This document shows, piece by piece, positions 1 through 9,476 of a stretch of DNA of 33,013 nt. The stretch lies in NCBI GenBank assembly GCA_030265885.1, contig JAJDGX010000019.1, forward strand, positions 1-33,013. The letters run 5' to 3'. The DNA is from Ruminococcaceae bacterium OttesenSCG-928-L11 (GTDB taxonomy: Bacteria > Bacillota > Clostridia > Oscillospirales > Ruminococcaceae). The number at the start of each line of letters is the position of its first letter. Position 1 is the stretch's first letter. The translations under genes and the position numbers were made by a program. The notes beneath the pieces were generated by a model, which worked only from the letters and a program-made list of their open reading frames with translations, made no database searches and was not told where the DNA came from.

Positions 1-661
1 AGTCGGCATACAGAATTTGAATGTTAAAAGGGGGGGAGTCCTTGCTTACCCTGTCCAGGCGGTCGCCGTTGGAATCGGTGACAATGACGTTTTCGACGAT
101 GGCCTCAGAGCGCAGGGTGTCGTCCTCGCCGCCGTCGCTGCCGCCGGACGAGCCGCCCCGCACGTAGAAGTAGTCATCCGGAATGCTGATGCGAACAGAC
201 GGCTTGTAGACATCGCCCTTCTTGTTGGCGGCCTCGGCGCTGCTGATGATGATATTGTCCGCCGCGCTGATGTATTGGATGTTGGTCAGTGTCATGGTGA
301 CCGGGCACTTACCGTCGGAATTGGCCTTGTCGACGACATACTTCAGCGTGGTGTTGGAGGTGCGCCAGCCGGTGACGTTGACCCGGCCCTTGTCTGTTGA
401 ATACTCGTAGGTGGAGGTGTCGTCGGGGTTGTAACCGGTGATATTGGCGGGATCCTCCAGGTAGGAGATTTCGATGTTGAGAACCTTGCTGCTGTCATCC
501 CGGTTGATGGTGGTGGAGTTCCCGTTTTTATCAGTTACATAGATGTACTGCACGATATCCTCGGTGACAGCCGCGCTGACCGTCAACACAGCCGGCCCGC
601 ACAGCTGCAGGCAGAGTATGGCGGCAGCCAGCAGGCTGCTCAGTTTCCCGGCAAGTTTCAT
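1..661 (-). CDS. putative secreted/exported protein, C-terminus truncated by window edge
   Basis: Reading the minus strand from ATG at 661 gives MKLAGKLSSLLAAAILCLQLCGPAVLTVSAAVTEDIVQYIYVTDKNGNSTTINRDDSSKVLNIEISYLEDPANITG..., a typical signal peptide followed by an extracellular-type sequence, open to position 1. ATGA overlap with the upstream ABC gene. Absent from the ORF track because it has no stop in the window. Confidence 0.75.
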   Translation of the reverse strand, partial: MKLAGKLSSLLAAAILCLQLCGPAVLTVSAAVTEDIVQYIYVTDKNGNSTTINRDDSSKVLNIEISYLEDPANITGYNPDDTSTYEYSTDKGRVNVTGWRTSNTTLKYVVDKANSDGKCPVTMTLTNIQYISAADNIIISSAEAANKKGDVYKPSVRISIPDDYFYVRGGSSGGSDGGEDDTLRSEAIVENVIVTDSNGDRLDRVSKDSPPFNIQILYAD

Positions 662-1533
662 TCGTCGTTACCCTCTTTTTCATCTGAGATTTCATTTCCG
701 TGTATGGCGGCGTCCGCCTCGTCGGAAGGGGGAGATTCATCTGTAGCGTTGTCCGGCCCGGGGAGCGCGGGCTCGTCGTCCGTTTCCTGCGAAGGCGACT
801 CCGTGCTCTCCAAAAACTGGCGGGGCGGCGCCGTGGCAATGGATTGGTTTGTGCGGTCATCCACAATGTTGCCGTCAATAATCCGTATGATGCGGTCGGC
901 GTACTTGGCCAGGTTGGGGTCGTGGGTAACCAGTATCAGAGTCTGGTTGTTTTCCCGGCACAGGCTTACCATCATGTTCATGACCTCCGCAGTGGTGCGG
1001 GAGTCCAAGTTGCCAGTGGGCTCGTCGGCAAAAATAATTTTAGGGTGCGCAACAAAAGCCCGTGCGATGCCGACCCGCTGCTGCTGTCCACCGGACATCT
1101 GAGAGGGAGTGTGCCGCATTCGGCCGCCCAATCCCACCGACGTCAGTATCCGCTTCGCCGCCGCATTCCGTTTGCTTTTGCCTACACCCCGAAAGATAAG
1201 AGGAAGGCTGACATTTTCCAGCGCCGTCATAGACGGCATAAGGTTGTACGATTGAAAGATAAAGCCGACAAACCGCTGCCGAAAGCGGGCGAGCTTGTCC
1301 TCGGAAAAGGAGGAGATGTTGTATTTTCCTATATATACGGCGCCTCGGGTAGGTTTTTCCAGACCCGCCAGCTGGTTGAGCAGGGTGGATTTGCCCGAGC
1401 CGGAGGTGCCTACAATGCAGCAAATCTGGCCCTGTGGCACGGTGAATGAGATATCGTCCAGGGCGACAACCTGCTCGTTGCCTACCTTGTACACCTTTCT
1501 CAGGTTGGTGACCCGGATAATCGGGTTGCTCAA
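658..1533 (-). CDS. ABC transporter ATP-binding protein (MacB/LolD/FtsE-type) with acidic C-terminal extension
   Basis: Walker A GTSGSGKST, signature MSGGQQQRVGIARA, Walker B IIFADEPTGNLDS; low-complexity acidic tail after about residue 225. Confidence 0.9.
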   Translation of the reverse strand: MSNPIIRVTNLRKVYKVGNEQVVALDDISFTVPQGQICCIVGTSGSGKSTLLNQLAGLEKPTRGAVYIGKYNISSFSEDKLARFRQRFVGFIFQSYNLMPSMTALENVSLPLIFRGVGKSKRNAAAKRILTSVGLGGRMRHTPSQMSGGQQQRVGIARAFVAHPKIIFADEPTGNLDSRTTAEVMNMMVSLCRENNQTLILVTHDPNLAKYADRIIRIIDGNIVDDRTNQSIATAPPRQFLESTESPSQETDDEPALPGPDNATDESPPSDEADAAIHGNEISDEKEGNDE

Positions 1534-1987
1534 ACGCTTAACCCCCAGTCAATGCATCGCCGCGACGTTGCGATTATATTAATATAGTATAGGATATACC
1601 CTATGCGGACAAATGATGCGGGTGATTGCGTGCATGCAGCTTATACGCATAAAAATACGCCCGAGCCCGGATGAAAAAGCCGGGGCACTTCTCGTCAGTC
1701 CGCTGATATCCGATGGTTTTCAAGGAAAATTTGCAGGGCAGACAATATTTACCAAAAGAAAATCCATGCAAACCGGTTGAAAATCAGACGGATTTAGTAT
1801 ACCATAGAATGGGAATCAATTCAATTAAAATCACATTATTAATAATATATTCAGCTTTCGGCTATTTGGCCCGGCAGGGTCGCACACCTTCCCGCGTGAA
1901 TTGTCATATGCTGGAAGGCGGGAAGCGGCGCCGGTTTTCGACGAGGACGCCGTGCTGCGAAGTTTTTCGGGCATGTGCATTTCGGTA

Positions 1988-2016
1988 GAATAAAATAGCA
2001 AAGTGAGCAAATACTA
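1988..2016 (+). promoter_or_regulatory. candidate sigma-F/G-type promoter upstream of spoVT
   Basis: GAATA (1988-1992), 17 nt spacer, AATACTA (2010-2016); matches GMATR-N17/18-CATWHTA except the first -10 base. Confidence 0.4.
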
Positions 2017-2284
2017 GAAACTGTAACACGGATTGGATCCGTATGAACCCATGGATGCAGCAAAATCATTGCCAATGAAACACAGTGCATAAATGGGTTA
2101 CCCAATGGAAAACCGGCTTTTATTGTGGGTTTACCATATCTTGCGGGCGTGCCGTGTCCGAAAACGGAATTGTAACGTGCGTGCGGCCCGGGTTGAGCAG
2201 CTCGGTGTCTGTGCGCGTCCTTTCCCCCCGGCAGGCTTGCCGCGCCGGGGCGAGAGCAAAATATAAGGAGGAACTGGAAAGTTT

Positions 2285-2827
2285 ATGAAAGCTACAGGTA
2301 TTGTAAGGCGGATTGACGATCTGGGCCGTGTGGTGATTCCCAAGGAAATCCGCAGGACCATGCGCATTCGCGAAGGCGATCCCCTGGAAATATATACGGA
2401 TAACGACGGCGAGGTCATCTTCAAAAAATATTCCCCCCTGGGGGAACTGAGCAACTTCTCCTCCCAGTACGCGGAAGTGCTGTACCGCACAGGTGGACAC
2501 CCGGTTGTAGTTTGTGACAGGGATCATGTCATCGCCGTGGCGGGTGTGCCAAAAAAAGAGCTGCTGGAACGGCGGGTTTCCTCCGCGCTGGAGGATAGCA
2601 TGGAGCAGCGCAAGCCCTTTGCCTACACGGCAAACGAGCCCGGCAAGGTACAGCCGGTGGAGGGCGACGACCGCTTTGCCATTGCAGGCGCCCCCATCAT
2701 TGCCTCCGGCGATGTGTGCGGCTCCATCATGTTTGTGGGCGAGAACAACGGGGACTGCGCCGGCGAGATTGAGATCAAGCTCATCAACACCGCCGCCGCC
2801 TTTCTGGGCAAGCAAATGGAGGAGTAA
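2285..2827 (+). CDS. spoVT: stage V sporulation protein T (AbrB-type N-terminus plus GAF-like domain)
   Basis: MKATGIVRRIDDLGRVVIPKEIRRTMRIREGDPLEIYTDNDGEVIFKKYSPLGEL is the highly conserved SpoVT N-terminus; RBS aaggaggaa upstream. Confidence 0.95.
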   Translation: MKATGIVRRIDDLGRVVIPKEIRRTMRIREGDPLEIYTDNDGEVIFKKYSPLGELSNFSSQYAEVLYRTGGHPVVVCDRDHVIAVAGVPKKELLERRVSSALEDSMEQRKPFAYTANEPGKVQPVEGDDRFAIAGAPIIASGDVCGSIMFVGENNGDCAGEIEIKLINTAAAFLGKQMEE

Positions 2828-2867
2828 GGGGGATTGGCTTCCGGTGCCCCAAAAAGCAAAATCATAC

Positions 2868-2896
2868 TTGCATTCCACATGGGTTTGTGGTAAACT
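2868..2896 (+). promoter_or_regulatory. candidate sigma-A promoter of the rimP-nusA operon
   Basis: TTGCAT (2868-2873), 17 nt, TAAACT (2891-2896), preceded by TGTGG. Confidence 0.6.
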
Positions 2897-2928
2897 GTTA
2901 TACGGTATGATTAAAGAGTAAGAGTATG

Positions 2929-2958
2929 AAAGAGTGGGATGAACCCGCTCTTTTGTTT
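2929..2958 (+). terminator. terminator/attenuator-like hairpin in the rimP leader
   Basis: AAAGAGTGGG-ATGAA-CCCGCTCTTT (10 bp with one G.U) followed by TGTTT, about 30 nt after the -10 and about 75 nt before rimP. Confidence 0.6.
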
Positions 2959-3034
2959 ATGTGTGGCACTTGAAGCCGGGTACCCCCGGCAGGGACAATT
3001 GCCGGCAAACGGCGCGAAGGAAGGATACAGCCCT

Positions 3035-3568
3035 ATGGCAAAGAAAAAGGACAACGGCGCCCCCCATAAAAACACAGTCGCCATCGCCGAGGAACTAATC
3101 GCCCCCATTGTGGAGGAGCTGGGCCTGCGGCTGTGGGATGTTCGGTTTGAAAAGGAAGGTGCCACCTGGTATCTCCGCTACCTCATCGACAAGGAGGAGG
3201 GGATTACCATTCAGGACTGCGAGGCTGTCAACAAGGCCATTGACCCGGTTCTGGACAACGCGGATCCCATTCAGCAAAGCTATGTGCTGGAGGTGTCCTC
3301 TCCCGGCGCGGAGCGTCAACTGACCCGGGACTGGCACTTTGCCGAATGCATGGGGGAGCCGGTGCAGGTGCGCCTGATTCGCCCCTTTAAGGGCCGCCGG
3401 GACTTCGTGGGGGCCTTGACCGACTACGACGGCGACAACATCACCATTCTCCTGGAGGATGAGCCGGACGGCGATCCGGACAACGCAACCGAAATGACAT
3501 TTACTATAAAAGAATCCGCGTATGTCCGGCTGTATGTGGATTTTGAAACTGGAGGATTTAAAGGATGA
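3035..3568 (+). CDS. rimP: ribosome maturation factor RimP
   Basis: MAKKKDNGAPHKNTVAIAEELIAPIVEELGLRLWDVRFEKEG... YVLEVSSPGAERQLTRDWHF; position directly upstream of nusA. Start refined from the ORF track. Confidence 0.93.
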   Translation: MAKKKDNGAPHKNTVAIAEELIAPIVEELGLRLWDVRFEKEGATWYLRYLIDKEEGITIQDCEAVNKAIDPVLDNADPIQQSYVLEVSSPGAERQLTRDWHFAECMGEPVQVRLIRPFKGRRDFVGALTDYDGDNITILLEDEPDGDPDNATEMTFTIKESAYVRLYVDFETGGFKG

Positions 3569-4617
3569 ACACCGAGTTCTTTGAAGCATTGGCGCTGCTG
3601 GAGAAAGAAAAAGGCATTCCCATGGAATACCTGCTGGAAAAAATCAAAAACGCCATTGCCATTGCCGTCAAGAGAGACGGCGAGGGCACCGAAGAGAGCA
3701 TTGTGGAAATTGACCCCGAAACCGGCAGGTTTTATGTGGCGTTCCGCAAAACGGTGGTGGAGGAGGTGGAGGATCCGTCCAACGAGATTTTGCTGGATCA
3801 GGCCCGCCACATCGACTCCAAGGCCATGCTGGGCTCCGTCATTGAAATCCCCATGGAAACAAAGAAATTCGGACGCATTGCCGCCCAGGCCGCCAAGCAT
3901 GTCATCCGCCAGGGCATTCGGGAAGGGGAGCGGGATCAGCTTCTCCACGAATACCAGAGCCGGGAGCAGGACATCGTCACCGCCACGGTTATGCGGGTGG
4001 ATGAGCGCAAGGGCAACGTCACGCTGGAAATCGGCAAATCCGAGGCCATCCTGCCCAAAAGCGAGCAGCTTCCCGGCGAGGTGTTCCGGGACGGCGAGAA
4101 AATCCGCGTGTATGTGGTGGACGTCATGGCCGGGGAAAAAGGCCCCCGCCTGATGATATCCCGAACCCATCCGGGCCTTGTCAAGCGCCTGTTTGAGATG
4201 CAGGTGCCCGAAATTTACGACGGCACCGTGGAAATCAAATCCATTTCCCGGGAGGCCGGCTCCCGCACGAAAATAGCCGTGTGGTCAAAGGATGAGAACG
4301 TGGACGCCCAGGGCGCGTGCATCGGCCCCAAAGGCAGCCGGGTCAGCGACATTGTGGATGAGCTGGGCGGCGAGAAGATCGATGTGGTCAAATACTCCGA
4401 CGACCCTCGGGAGTTCATCGCCGAGGCCCTTTCTCCGGCTCAGGTGCTGGATGTGGAAATCGAGTCGGAGGATGCCCGGAGCTGCAAGGTGACGGTGCCC
4501 GACCAGCAGCTGTCCCTGGCCATCGGCAACAAGGGACAGAACGCCCGCCTGGCCGCCCGTCTGACCGGCTGGAAGATTGACATTCGCCCGGAAAGCGGAT
4601 TTTTCGGGGAAGAGTAA
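3565..4617 (+). CDS. nusA: transcription termination/antitermination factor NusA
   Basis: S1 and KH motifs (ACIGPKGSRVSDIVDELGGEKIDVVKYSDDPREFIAEALSPA; AIGNKGQNARLAARLTGWKIDI). Confidence 0.97.
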   Translation: MNTEFFEALALLEKEKGIPMEYLLEKIKNAIAIAVKRDGEGTEESIVEIDPETGRFYVAFRKTVVEEVEDPSNEILLDQARHIDSKAMLGSVIEIPMETKKFGRIAAQAAKHVIRQGIREGERDQLLHEYQSREQDIVTATVMRVDERKGNVTLEIGKSEAILPKSEQLPGEVFRDGEKIRVYVVDVMAGEKGPRLMISRTHPGLVKRLFEMQVPEIYDGTVEIKSISREAGSRTKIAVWSKDENVDAQGACIGPKGSRVSDIVDELGGEKIDVVKYSDDPREFIAEALSPAQVLDVEIESEDARSCKVTVPDQQLSLAIGNKGQNARLAARLTGWKIDIRPESGFFGEE

Positions 4618-4791
4618 TCCCATACGCGGAGCCGCGTCCTGCGGATGTGCCCGCCCAAAAGCAACAATCCCCTCACGCCAGGCAAACGCCGGTTGAGGTT
4701 GAAAGATATAGAATCCAGAGTAAAGGGAAACCCCGGCAAACGATGCGGATATGCCCACAGTGGCCCCGCGGAAGAAGAGAGTGATCGCAAA

Positions 4792-5070
4792 ATGGCTGTA
4801 AAAAAACGAAAACCGCCGGTGCGGATGTGTTCGGGATGCGGGGAGCGCAAGGAAAAGAAAGAGCTTGTGCGCGTTGTTCGCAGCCCGGAGGGAGAAATAT
4901 CGCTGGATGTGACCGGACGCAAATCCGGGCGCGGCGCATATATCTGCCCCAAGGCGGACTGCCTGAAAAAGGCACGGAAGGCCAAACGGCTGGAACGCTC
5001 CTTTGATTGCCAGATTCCCGACGAGGTGTACCGGCAAATGGAGGAGGAATTGGGAAAACATGAAACGTAA
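4792..5070 (+). CDS. rnpM: YlxR/RnpM family RNA-binding protein
   Basis: MAVKKRKPPVRMCSGCGERKEKKELVRVVRSPEGEISLDVTGRKSGRGAYICPKADCLKKA; between nusA and ylxQ. Confidence 0.93.
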   Translation: MAVKKRKPPVRMCSGCGERKEKKELVRVVRSPEGEISLDVTGRKSGRGAYICPKADCLKKARKAKRLERSFDCQIPDEVYRQMEEELGKHET

Positions 5071-5449
5071 GGCGGAAAAGAATGACGGCCCGTCTGACGC
5101 CCGGAAACTGCTCCAGCTGCTCGGCATCTGTAAAAAGGCCGGTAAGTTGGCCGAGGGCTTTGATCCGGTGGCGGAGGCCGCAAATGGAGGGAAAGCCAGT
5201 CTGATACTTACGGCAATGGATCTTTCGCCGAAATCGGAAAAAGAAATCGTGAGAATTGCCGAATCCAACCGGGTAGAGCGGCTGAAGACCGCTGTTACCA
5301 TGGATGAAATATGGTCGATGCTCAGCCGACGGTCGGGGATACTGGCCGTGCTGGACGATGGCCTGGCAGAGACAGTCAAAGGGGCGGCGGAGGCGTTGCA
5401 GCCCCCACCGGAAAATCCGGCGGAAGCCCCACTGTACGAGGAGGAATAG
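5060..5449 (+). CDS. YlxQ-like L7Ae/L30e family ribosomal protein
   Basis: [50 protein letters not shown]; overlaps the rnpM stop. Confidence 0.85.
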   Translation: MKRKAEKNDGPSDARKLLQLLGICKKAGKLAEGFDPVAEAANGGKASLILTAMDLSPKSEKEIVRIAESNRVERLKTAVTMDEIWSMLSRRSGILAVLDDGLAETVKGAAEALQPPPENPAEAPLYEEE

Positions 5450-5456
5450 TGCTTAT

Positions 5457-8072
5457 ATGATGGAAAAATATCGCGTCCATGAGGTCGCTAAGGATTTGGG
5501 TGTTCCCAGCAAGGAGATCATCGAGCTGCTGGGCAAATATTTCGACGATACAAAGAAGCATATGACAGCCCTGGAGCCCAAGGAACTCAGCGTCATCTTC
5601 GACCATTACACAAGGCAGAATACAGTCGAGACCTTTGACGAGTATTTTGAAGAAGGCCGCAAACGGCGAGAGGCGGCTGCTGCGGAGGCGAAAAAGGCCC
5701 CTGCCGCTCCGGCCCCTGCAAAGGCGCCCCAGCCCAAGGCACAGGAGAAGCCACAACCGGCCGTTCAGGCCGCGCCGACTGCCCAGCAGCGCCCTGCCGC
5801 TCAGCAGCAAAGGCCCGCCCAACCCCAGAGGCCGCAGCAACAGCAGGCTCGTCCGCAGAACGCCGCGCCCCAGAGCAACCGGCAGGCCCAGGCGGCTCAG
5901 AAGCCCATCCAGAAGCCGGTTGCCGGCGTGGATCGCATGAAGCAGTTCCAGGACAGGGTCGGCCAGGCACAGCAAAAACAACCGGCCAAGCCCCAGCGTC
6001 CCCAGCCTCAGCGCCCCCAGCAGCAGCGCCCCAACCAGGTAGCCGCCGCCATTCCCCAGGGCAAGGTGGAGACAAACGCCAGCGCCGCCACGGTTCAGCG
6101 GGAGGCTGTCCACGTGGATATGCGCACGGTGAAGGTCAACCTGGACAAATACAACGAGCGCTACGAGACCATTGCGCCCACCAACCTGGCCAAAAAGGAC
6201 ACCGGTGTGCGCAAGCAGAAGCTCAATCAGCGCAGCGCCCAGCGTGGAAAGCCCTTTATGTCCCGCAAGGACAAGGAAGCCCAGAAGCTGAAGCGCATTG
6301 AGATGGAGCGGCAGCGCCGTCAAAAGCTGGAAATTACCATCCCCGAGGAAATCTCCGTCACCGACCTGGCCGGTCGCCTGAAGGTACAGGCCGCCGAGGT
6401 GGTCAAGCGCCTGATGACATTGGGCGTTATGGCCTCCGCCGGACAGATCATCGATTACGATACGGCTGCCATGGTCGCCATGGAAATCGGCGCCAAGGTA
6501 TCGCCCGAGGTGGTTGTCACCATCGAGGACAGACTCTTCGAAGAGGTGGATGACAGCGCGGACAACATGTCGGTTCGCCCGCCCGTCGTCGTGGTCATGG
6601 GCCACGTCGACCACGGCAAAACTTCCCTGCTGGACGCCATTCGCGACACCAGCGTCACCAGCGGCGAGGCCGGCGGCATCACCCAGCACATCGGCGCTTA
6701 TCAGGTGACAGTCAATGACCGAAAGGTCACCTTCTTGGATACACCCGGCCACGCCGCATTTACCTCGATGCGTGCCCGCGGTGCCCAGGTTACCGATATC
6801 GCCATTCTGGTTGTGGCGGCCGACGACGGCATCATGCCTCAGACAGTCGAGGCCATCAACCACGCCAAGGCGGCTGGCGTCTCCATTATCGTCGCCATCA
6901 ACAAGATCGACAAGGAAGATGCCAACCCTGAACGGGTGAAGCAGGAGCTGACCGAATACGAGCTTGTCCCCGAGGAGTGGGGCGGCGATGTGATCTGTGT
7001 TCCTGTCTCCGCCCACACGCGGGAAAACATTGATACCCTGCTGGAAATGGTACAGCTGGTCGCCGATATGAAGGAACTGAAGGCCAATCCTGACCGGATG
7101 GCCAAGGGCACCGTCATTGAGGCCCGCCTCGACAAGAGCCGCGGCCCCATCTCCACCATTCTGGTGCAGAACGGCACCCTTCACACCGGGGATACCATCA
7201 TCGCCGGCACCGCTTTGGGCCACGTCCGCGTCATGCTCAACGATATGGGTGAGCGGGTGGATGAGGCTGGCCCCTCCATGCCTGTCGAGATCACCGGTCT
7301 CAGCGAGGTACCGCAGGCCGGCGACGTGTTCAATGCCGTAGAGGATGAGCGCCTGGCCCGCGAACTGGTGGATCAGCGCCGCCACGAAGCCAAAGAGGTT
7401 CAGTTCAAATCGTACCAGAAGGTCACTCTGGATAATTTGTTCAGCCAGATTTCCGAGGGCGAGATCAAGGAACTGCCCATTATCGTCAAGGCTGACGTGC
7501 AGGGCTCTGTGGAGGCGGTTCGCCAGTCTCTGGAGAAGCTGTCCAACGAGGAAGTCCGGGTGCGGGTCATCCACGGCGCGGTCGGTGCGGTCAGCGAGTC
7601 CGACGTTATGCTGGCCGACGCTTCCAACGCCATTATTGTCGGCTTCAACGTGCGCCCCGAGCCCATCGCCAAGGAGACCGCCGAGCGGGACGACGTGGAA
7701 ATCCGCCTGTACCGCATCATTTACGACGCCATCGACGATGTAACCCAGGCTATGAAGGGCATGCTGGCTCCCAAGCATCGGGATGTGGATCTGGGCCGTG
7801 CGGAGGTTCGCACCGTCTACAAAATCTCCAATGTGGGAACCATTGCCGGCTGCTATGTGCTGGAGGGCAAAATCATCCGCTCCGCCAAGATCCGCCTGGT
7901 ACGCGACGGCATCATCATCGCCGACGACATGCTCGGCTCCCTTCGCCGCTTCAAGGACGACGTCCGCGAGGTTGCCCAGGGCTACGAGTGCGGCATCGGC
8001 CTGGAAAAATTCAACGATATCAAGGAAGGCGACGTGTTCGAGGCCTATATCGTGGAAGAATACAGAGATTAG
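5457..8072 (+). CDS. infB: translation initiation factor IF-2
   Basis: [55 protein letters not shown]-rich N-terminal linker. Alternative start ATG at 5460. Confidence 0.98.
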   Translation: MMEKYRVHEVAKDLGVPSKEIIELLGKYFDDTKKHMTALEPKELSVIFDHYTRQNTVETFDEYFEEGRKRREAAAAEAKKAPAAPAPAKAPQPKAQEKPQPAVQAAPTAQQRPAAQQQRPAQPQRPQQQQARPQNAAPQSNRQAQAAQKPIQKPVAGVDRMKQFQDRVGQAQQKQPAKPQRPQPQRPQQQRPNQVAAAIPQGKVETNASAATVQREAVHVDMRTVKVNLDKYNERYETIAPTNLAKKDTGVRKQKLNQRSAQRGKPFMSRKDKEAQKLKRIEMERQRRQKLEITIPEEISVTDLAGRLKVQAAEVVKRLMTLGVMASAGQIIDYDTAAMVAMEIGAKVSPEVVVTIEDRLFEEVDDSADNMSVRPPVVVVMGHVDHGKTSLLDAIRDTSVTSGEAGGITQHIGAYQVTVNDRKVTFLDTPGHAAFTSMRARGAQVTDIAILVVAADDGIMPQTVEAINHAKAAGVSIIVAINKIDKEDANPERVKQELTEYELVPEEWGGDVICVPVSAHTRENIDTLLEMVQLVADMKELKANPDRMAKGTVIEARLDKSRGPISTILVQNGTLHTGDTIIAGTALGHVRVMLNDMGERVDEAGPSMPVEITGLSEVPQAGDVFNAVEDERLARELVDQRRHEAKEVQFKSYQKVTLDNLFSQISEGEIKELPIIVKADVQGSVEAVRQSLEKLSNEEVRVRVIHGAVGAVSESDVMLADASNAIIVGFNVRPEPIAKETAERDDVEIRLYRIIYDAIDDVTQAMKGMLAPKHRDVDLGRAEVRTVYKISNVGTIAGCYVLEGKIIRSAKIRLVRDGIIIADDMLGSLRRFKDDVREVAQGYECGIGLEKFNDIKEGDVFEAYIVEEYRD

Positions 8073-8086
8073 TAATTGGGGCTTTT

Positions 8087-8123
8087 GCAAAAGCATGGAA
8101 TAAAAGCCATGCTTTTGCTTTTG
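8087..8123 (+). terminator. intrinsic terminator between infB and rbfA
   Basis: Perfect 12-bp stem GCAAAAGCATGG-aataaaag-CCATGCTTTTGC followed by TTTTG. Confidence 0.7.
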
Positions 8124-8140
8124 TTCGGAGGAGGATTCAA

Positions 8141-8476
8141 ATGCCCTCATTTAAAACAGCCCGGAATGCCGAGGATATCAAGCGGGAACTGACAGACATT
8201 TTCCGCTCGCTGAAGGATCCCCGCGTCACCGGCATGCTCAGCATTGTGTCGCTGGATTTGTCCGGCGACGGCAGCTGGTGCAAGGTCTACGTCAGCTCCC
8301 TGGAGGGGCTGGAGACCGCTCAAAACGCCGTAAAGGGCCTGACAAGCGCAGCCGGCTTCATCCGCCGCGAAATCGGCCTGCGGCTGAAAATGCGCCACAC
8401 GCCGCAATTTCTCTTTATTGCCGACGACGGCATTGCCCACAGCGCGGAAATCAACAAAAAACTCAGAGACCTTTAA
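8141..8476 (+). CDS. rbfA: ribosome-binding factor A
   Basis: IKRELTDIFRSLKDPRVTGMLSIVSLDLSGDGSWCKVYVSSL...HTPQFLFIADDGIAHSAEINKKL; RBS ggaggat upstream. Confidence 0.93.
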   Translation: MPSFKTARNAEDIKRELTDIFRSLKDPRVTGMLSIVSLDLSGDGSWCKVYVSSLEGLETAQNAVKGLTSAAGFIRREIGLRLKMRHTPQFLFIADDGIAHSAEINKKLRDL

Positions 8477-8492
8477 AAGGGGACAGACATTC

Positions 8493-9476
8493 ATGCAGAT
8501 AGATGCAGGTGCGGCGGCAACGCTGCTGGCAGAACAGGACAACATCGTAATTTTTTGCCACAGGAAACCGGACGGCGACACCATCGGCTCCGGCTTTGCC
8601 CTGTTTCACGCGCTGGAGGCGATGGGCAAAACCGTCCGAATCGAGTGCGCGGATCCCATCAACTGGGGCCGCTTTCCTCAAATCTTCGGGGACTATGCGC
8701 CCAAGGCGTTTCCCGCGTCGTTCCTTGTGGCCGTGGATGTGGCGGATGAGGGATTGCTGATGGACATCCACAAGCCCTACAACCGGCAGGTGGATCTCTG
8801 CATCGACCACCACAAATCCAACAGCCTGTTTGCCCGTCACACCGTTCTGGACGCGACCTGCGCCGCCGCTGCGGAACTGATCTACAGGGTGGTGGCAGAG
8901 CTGGGCATCGCCCCCAATCCAAAGGTTGCCACCGGCGTTTTTACCGGCATCACCACCGATACCGGCTGCTTTCGCCACGCCAATGTTACGCCGGACACTC
9001 ACCGCATCGCCGCGGAAATGCTGGCATGGGGCGCCGACGGCCACTTCATCAACCAGCTGATGTTTGAAAACAAAACCAAGGGCCGCATGCAGATTGACAA
9101 GCTGATGATGGACACCATCGAGTTCCATTTTGCCGACCGGTGCGCAGTGGTGTTTGTGCCGGCTGACTTAAAGGAGCGCTTCCATGTCACCGAGGAGGAG
9201 CTGGACGGCATTTCCGCCTTCCCCCGCACCATCGAGGGAGTGCTGGCCGGTGTGACCATCCGCGACAAGGGAGACGGCTCCTACCGCGTGTCTCTGCGCA
9301 GCCGCAGCCCGGTGGATTCCTCCCGCATTTGCCGGGAGTTCGGCGGCGGCGGCCACACCAATGCGGCGGGCTGCACCATAACCGGAACGCCGGACGAGGT
9401 AAAGCAGCGTCTGCTGGCTGTGGTGGAAGCGGAACTGAATCGGGACGACAAGGCGGGGATCCCCCATGAGCGGTAA
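8493..9476 (+). CDS. nrnA: DHH-family phosphoesterase (NrnA-type oligoribonuclease/pAp phosphatase)
   Basis: FCHRKPDGDTIGSGFAL, CIDHHKSN, FGGGGHTNAAGCTI motifs; between rbfA and truB. Confidence 0.9.
   Translation: MQIDAGAAATLLAEQDNIVIFCHRKPDGDTIGSGFALFHALEAMGKTVRIECADPINWGRFPQIFGDYAPKAFPASFLVAVDVADEGLLMDIHKPYNRQVDLCIDHHKSNSLFARHTVLDATCAAAAELIYRVVAELGIAPNPKVATGVFTGITTDTGCFRHANVTPDTHRIAAEMLAWGADGHFINQLMFENKTKGRMQIDKLMMDTIEFHFADRCAVVFVPADLKERFHVTEEELDGISAFPRTIEGVLAGVTIRDKGDGSYRVSLRSRSPVDSSRICREFGGGGHTNAAGCTITGTPDEVKQRLLAVVEAELNRDDKAGIPHER

Noticed and set aside
1713-1988. 91-aa ORF in the spoVT upstream region
   Set aside because: No RBS, no recognisable motif, AT-rich and atypical codon use; treated as non-coding.
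4641-4760. Similar GCGGATRTGCCC units at 4641 and 4745 in the nusA-ylxR spacer
   Set aside because: Short and imperfect; no support for a repeat family or an ORF in the spacer.
5376-8150. 924-aa antisense ORF across infB
   Set aside because: Shadow ORF from strong GC-rich codon bias; contains no recognisable domain, while the plus strand encodes unmistakable IF-2.
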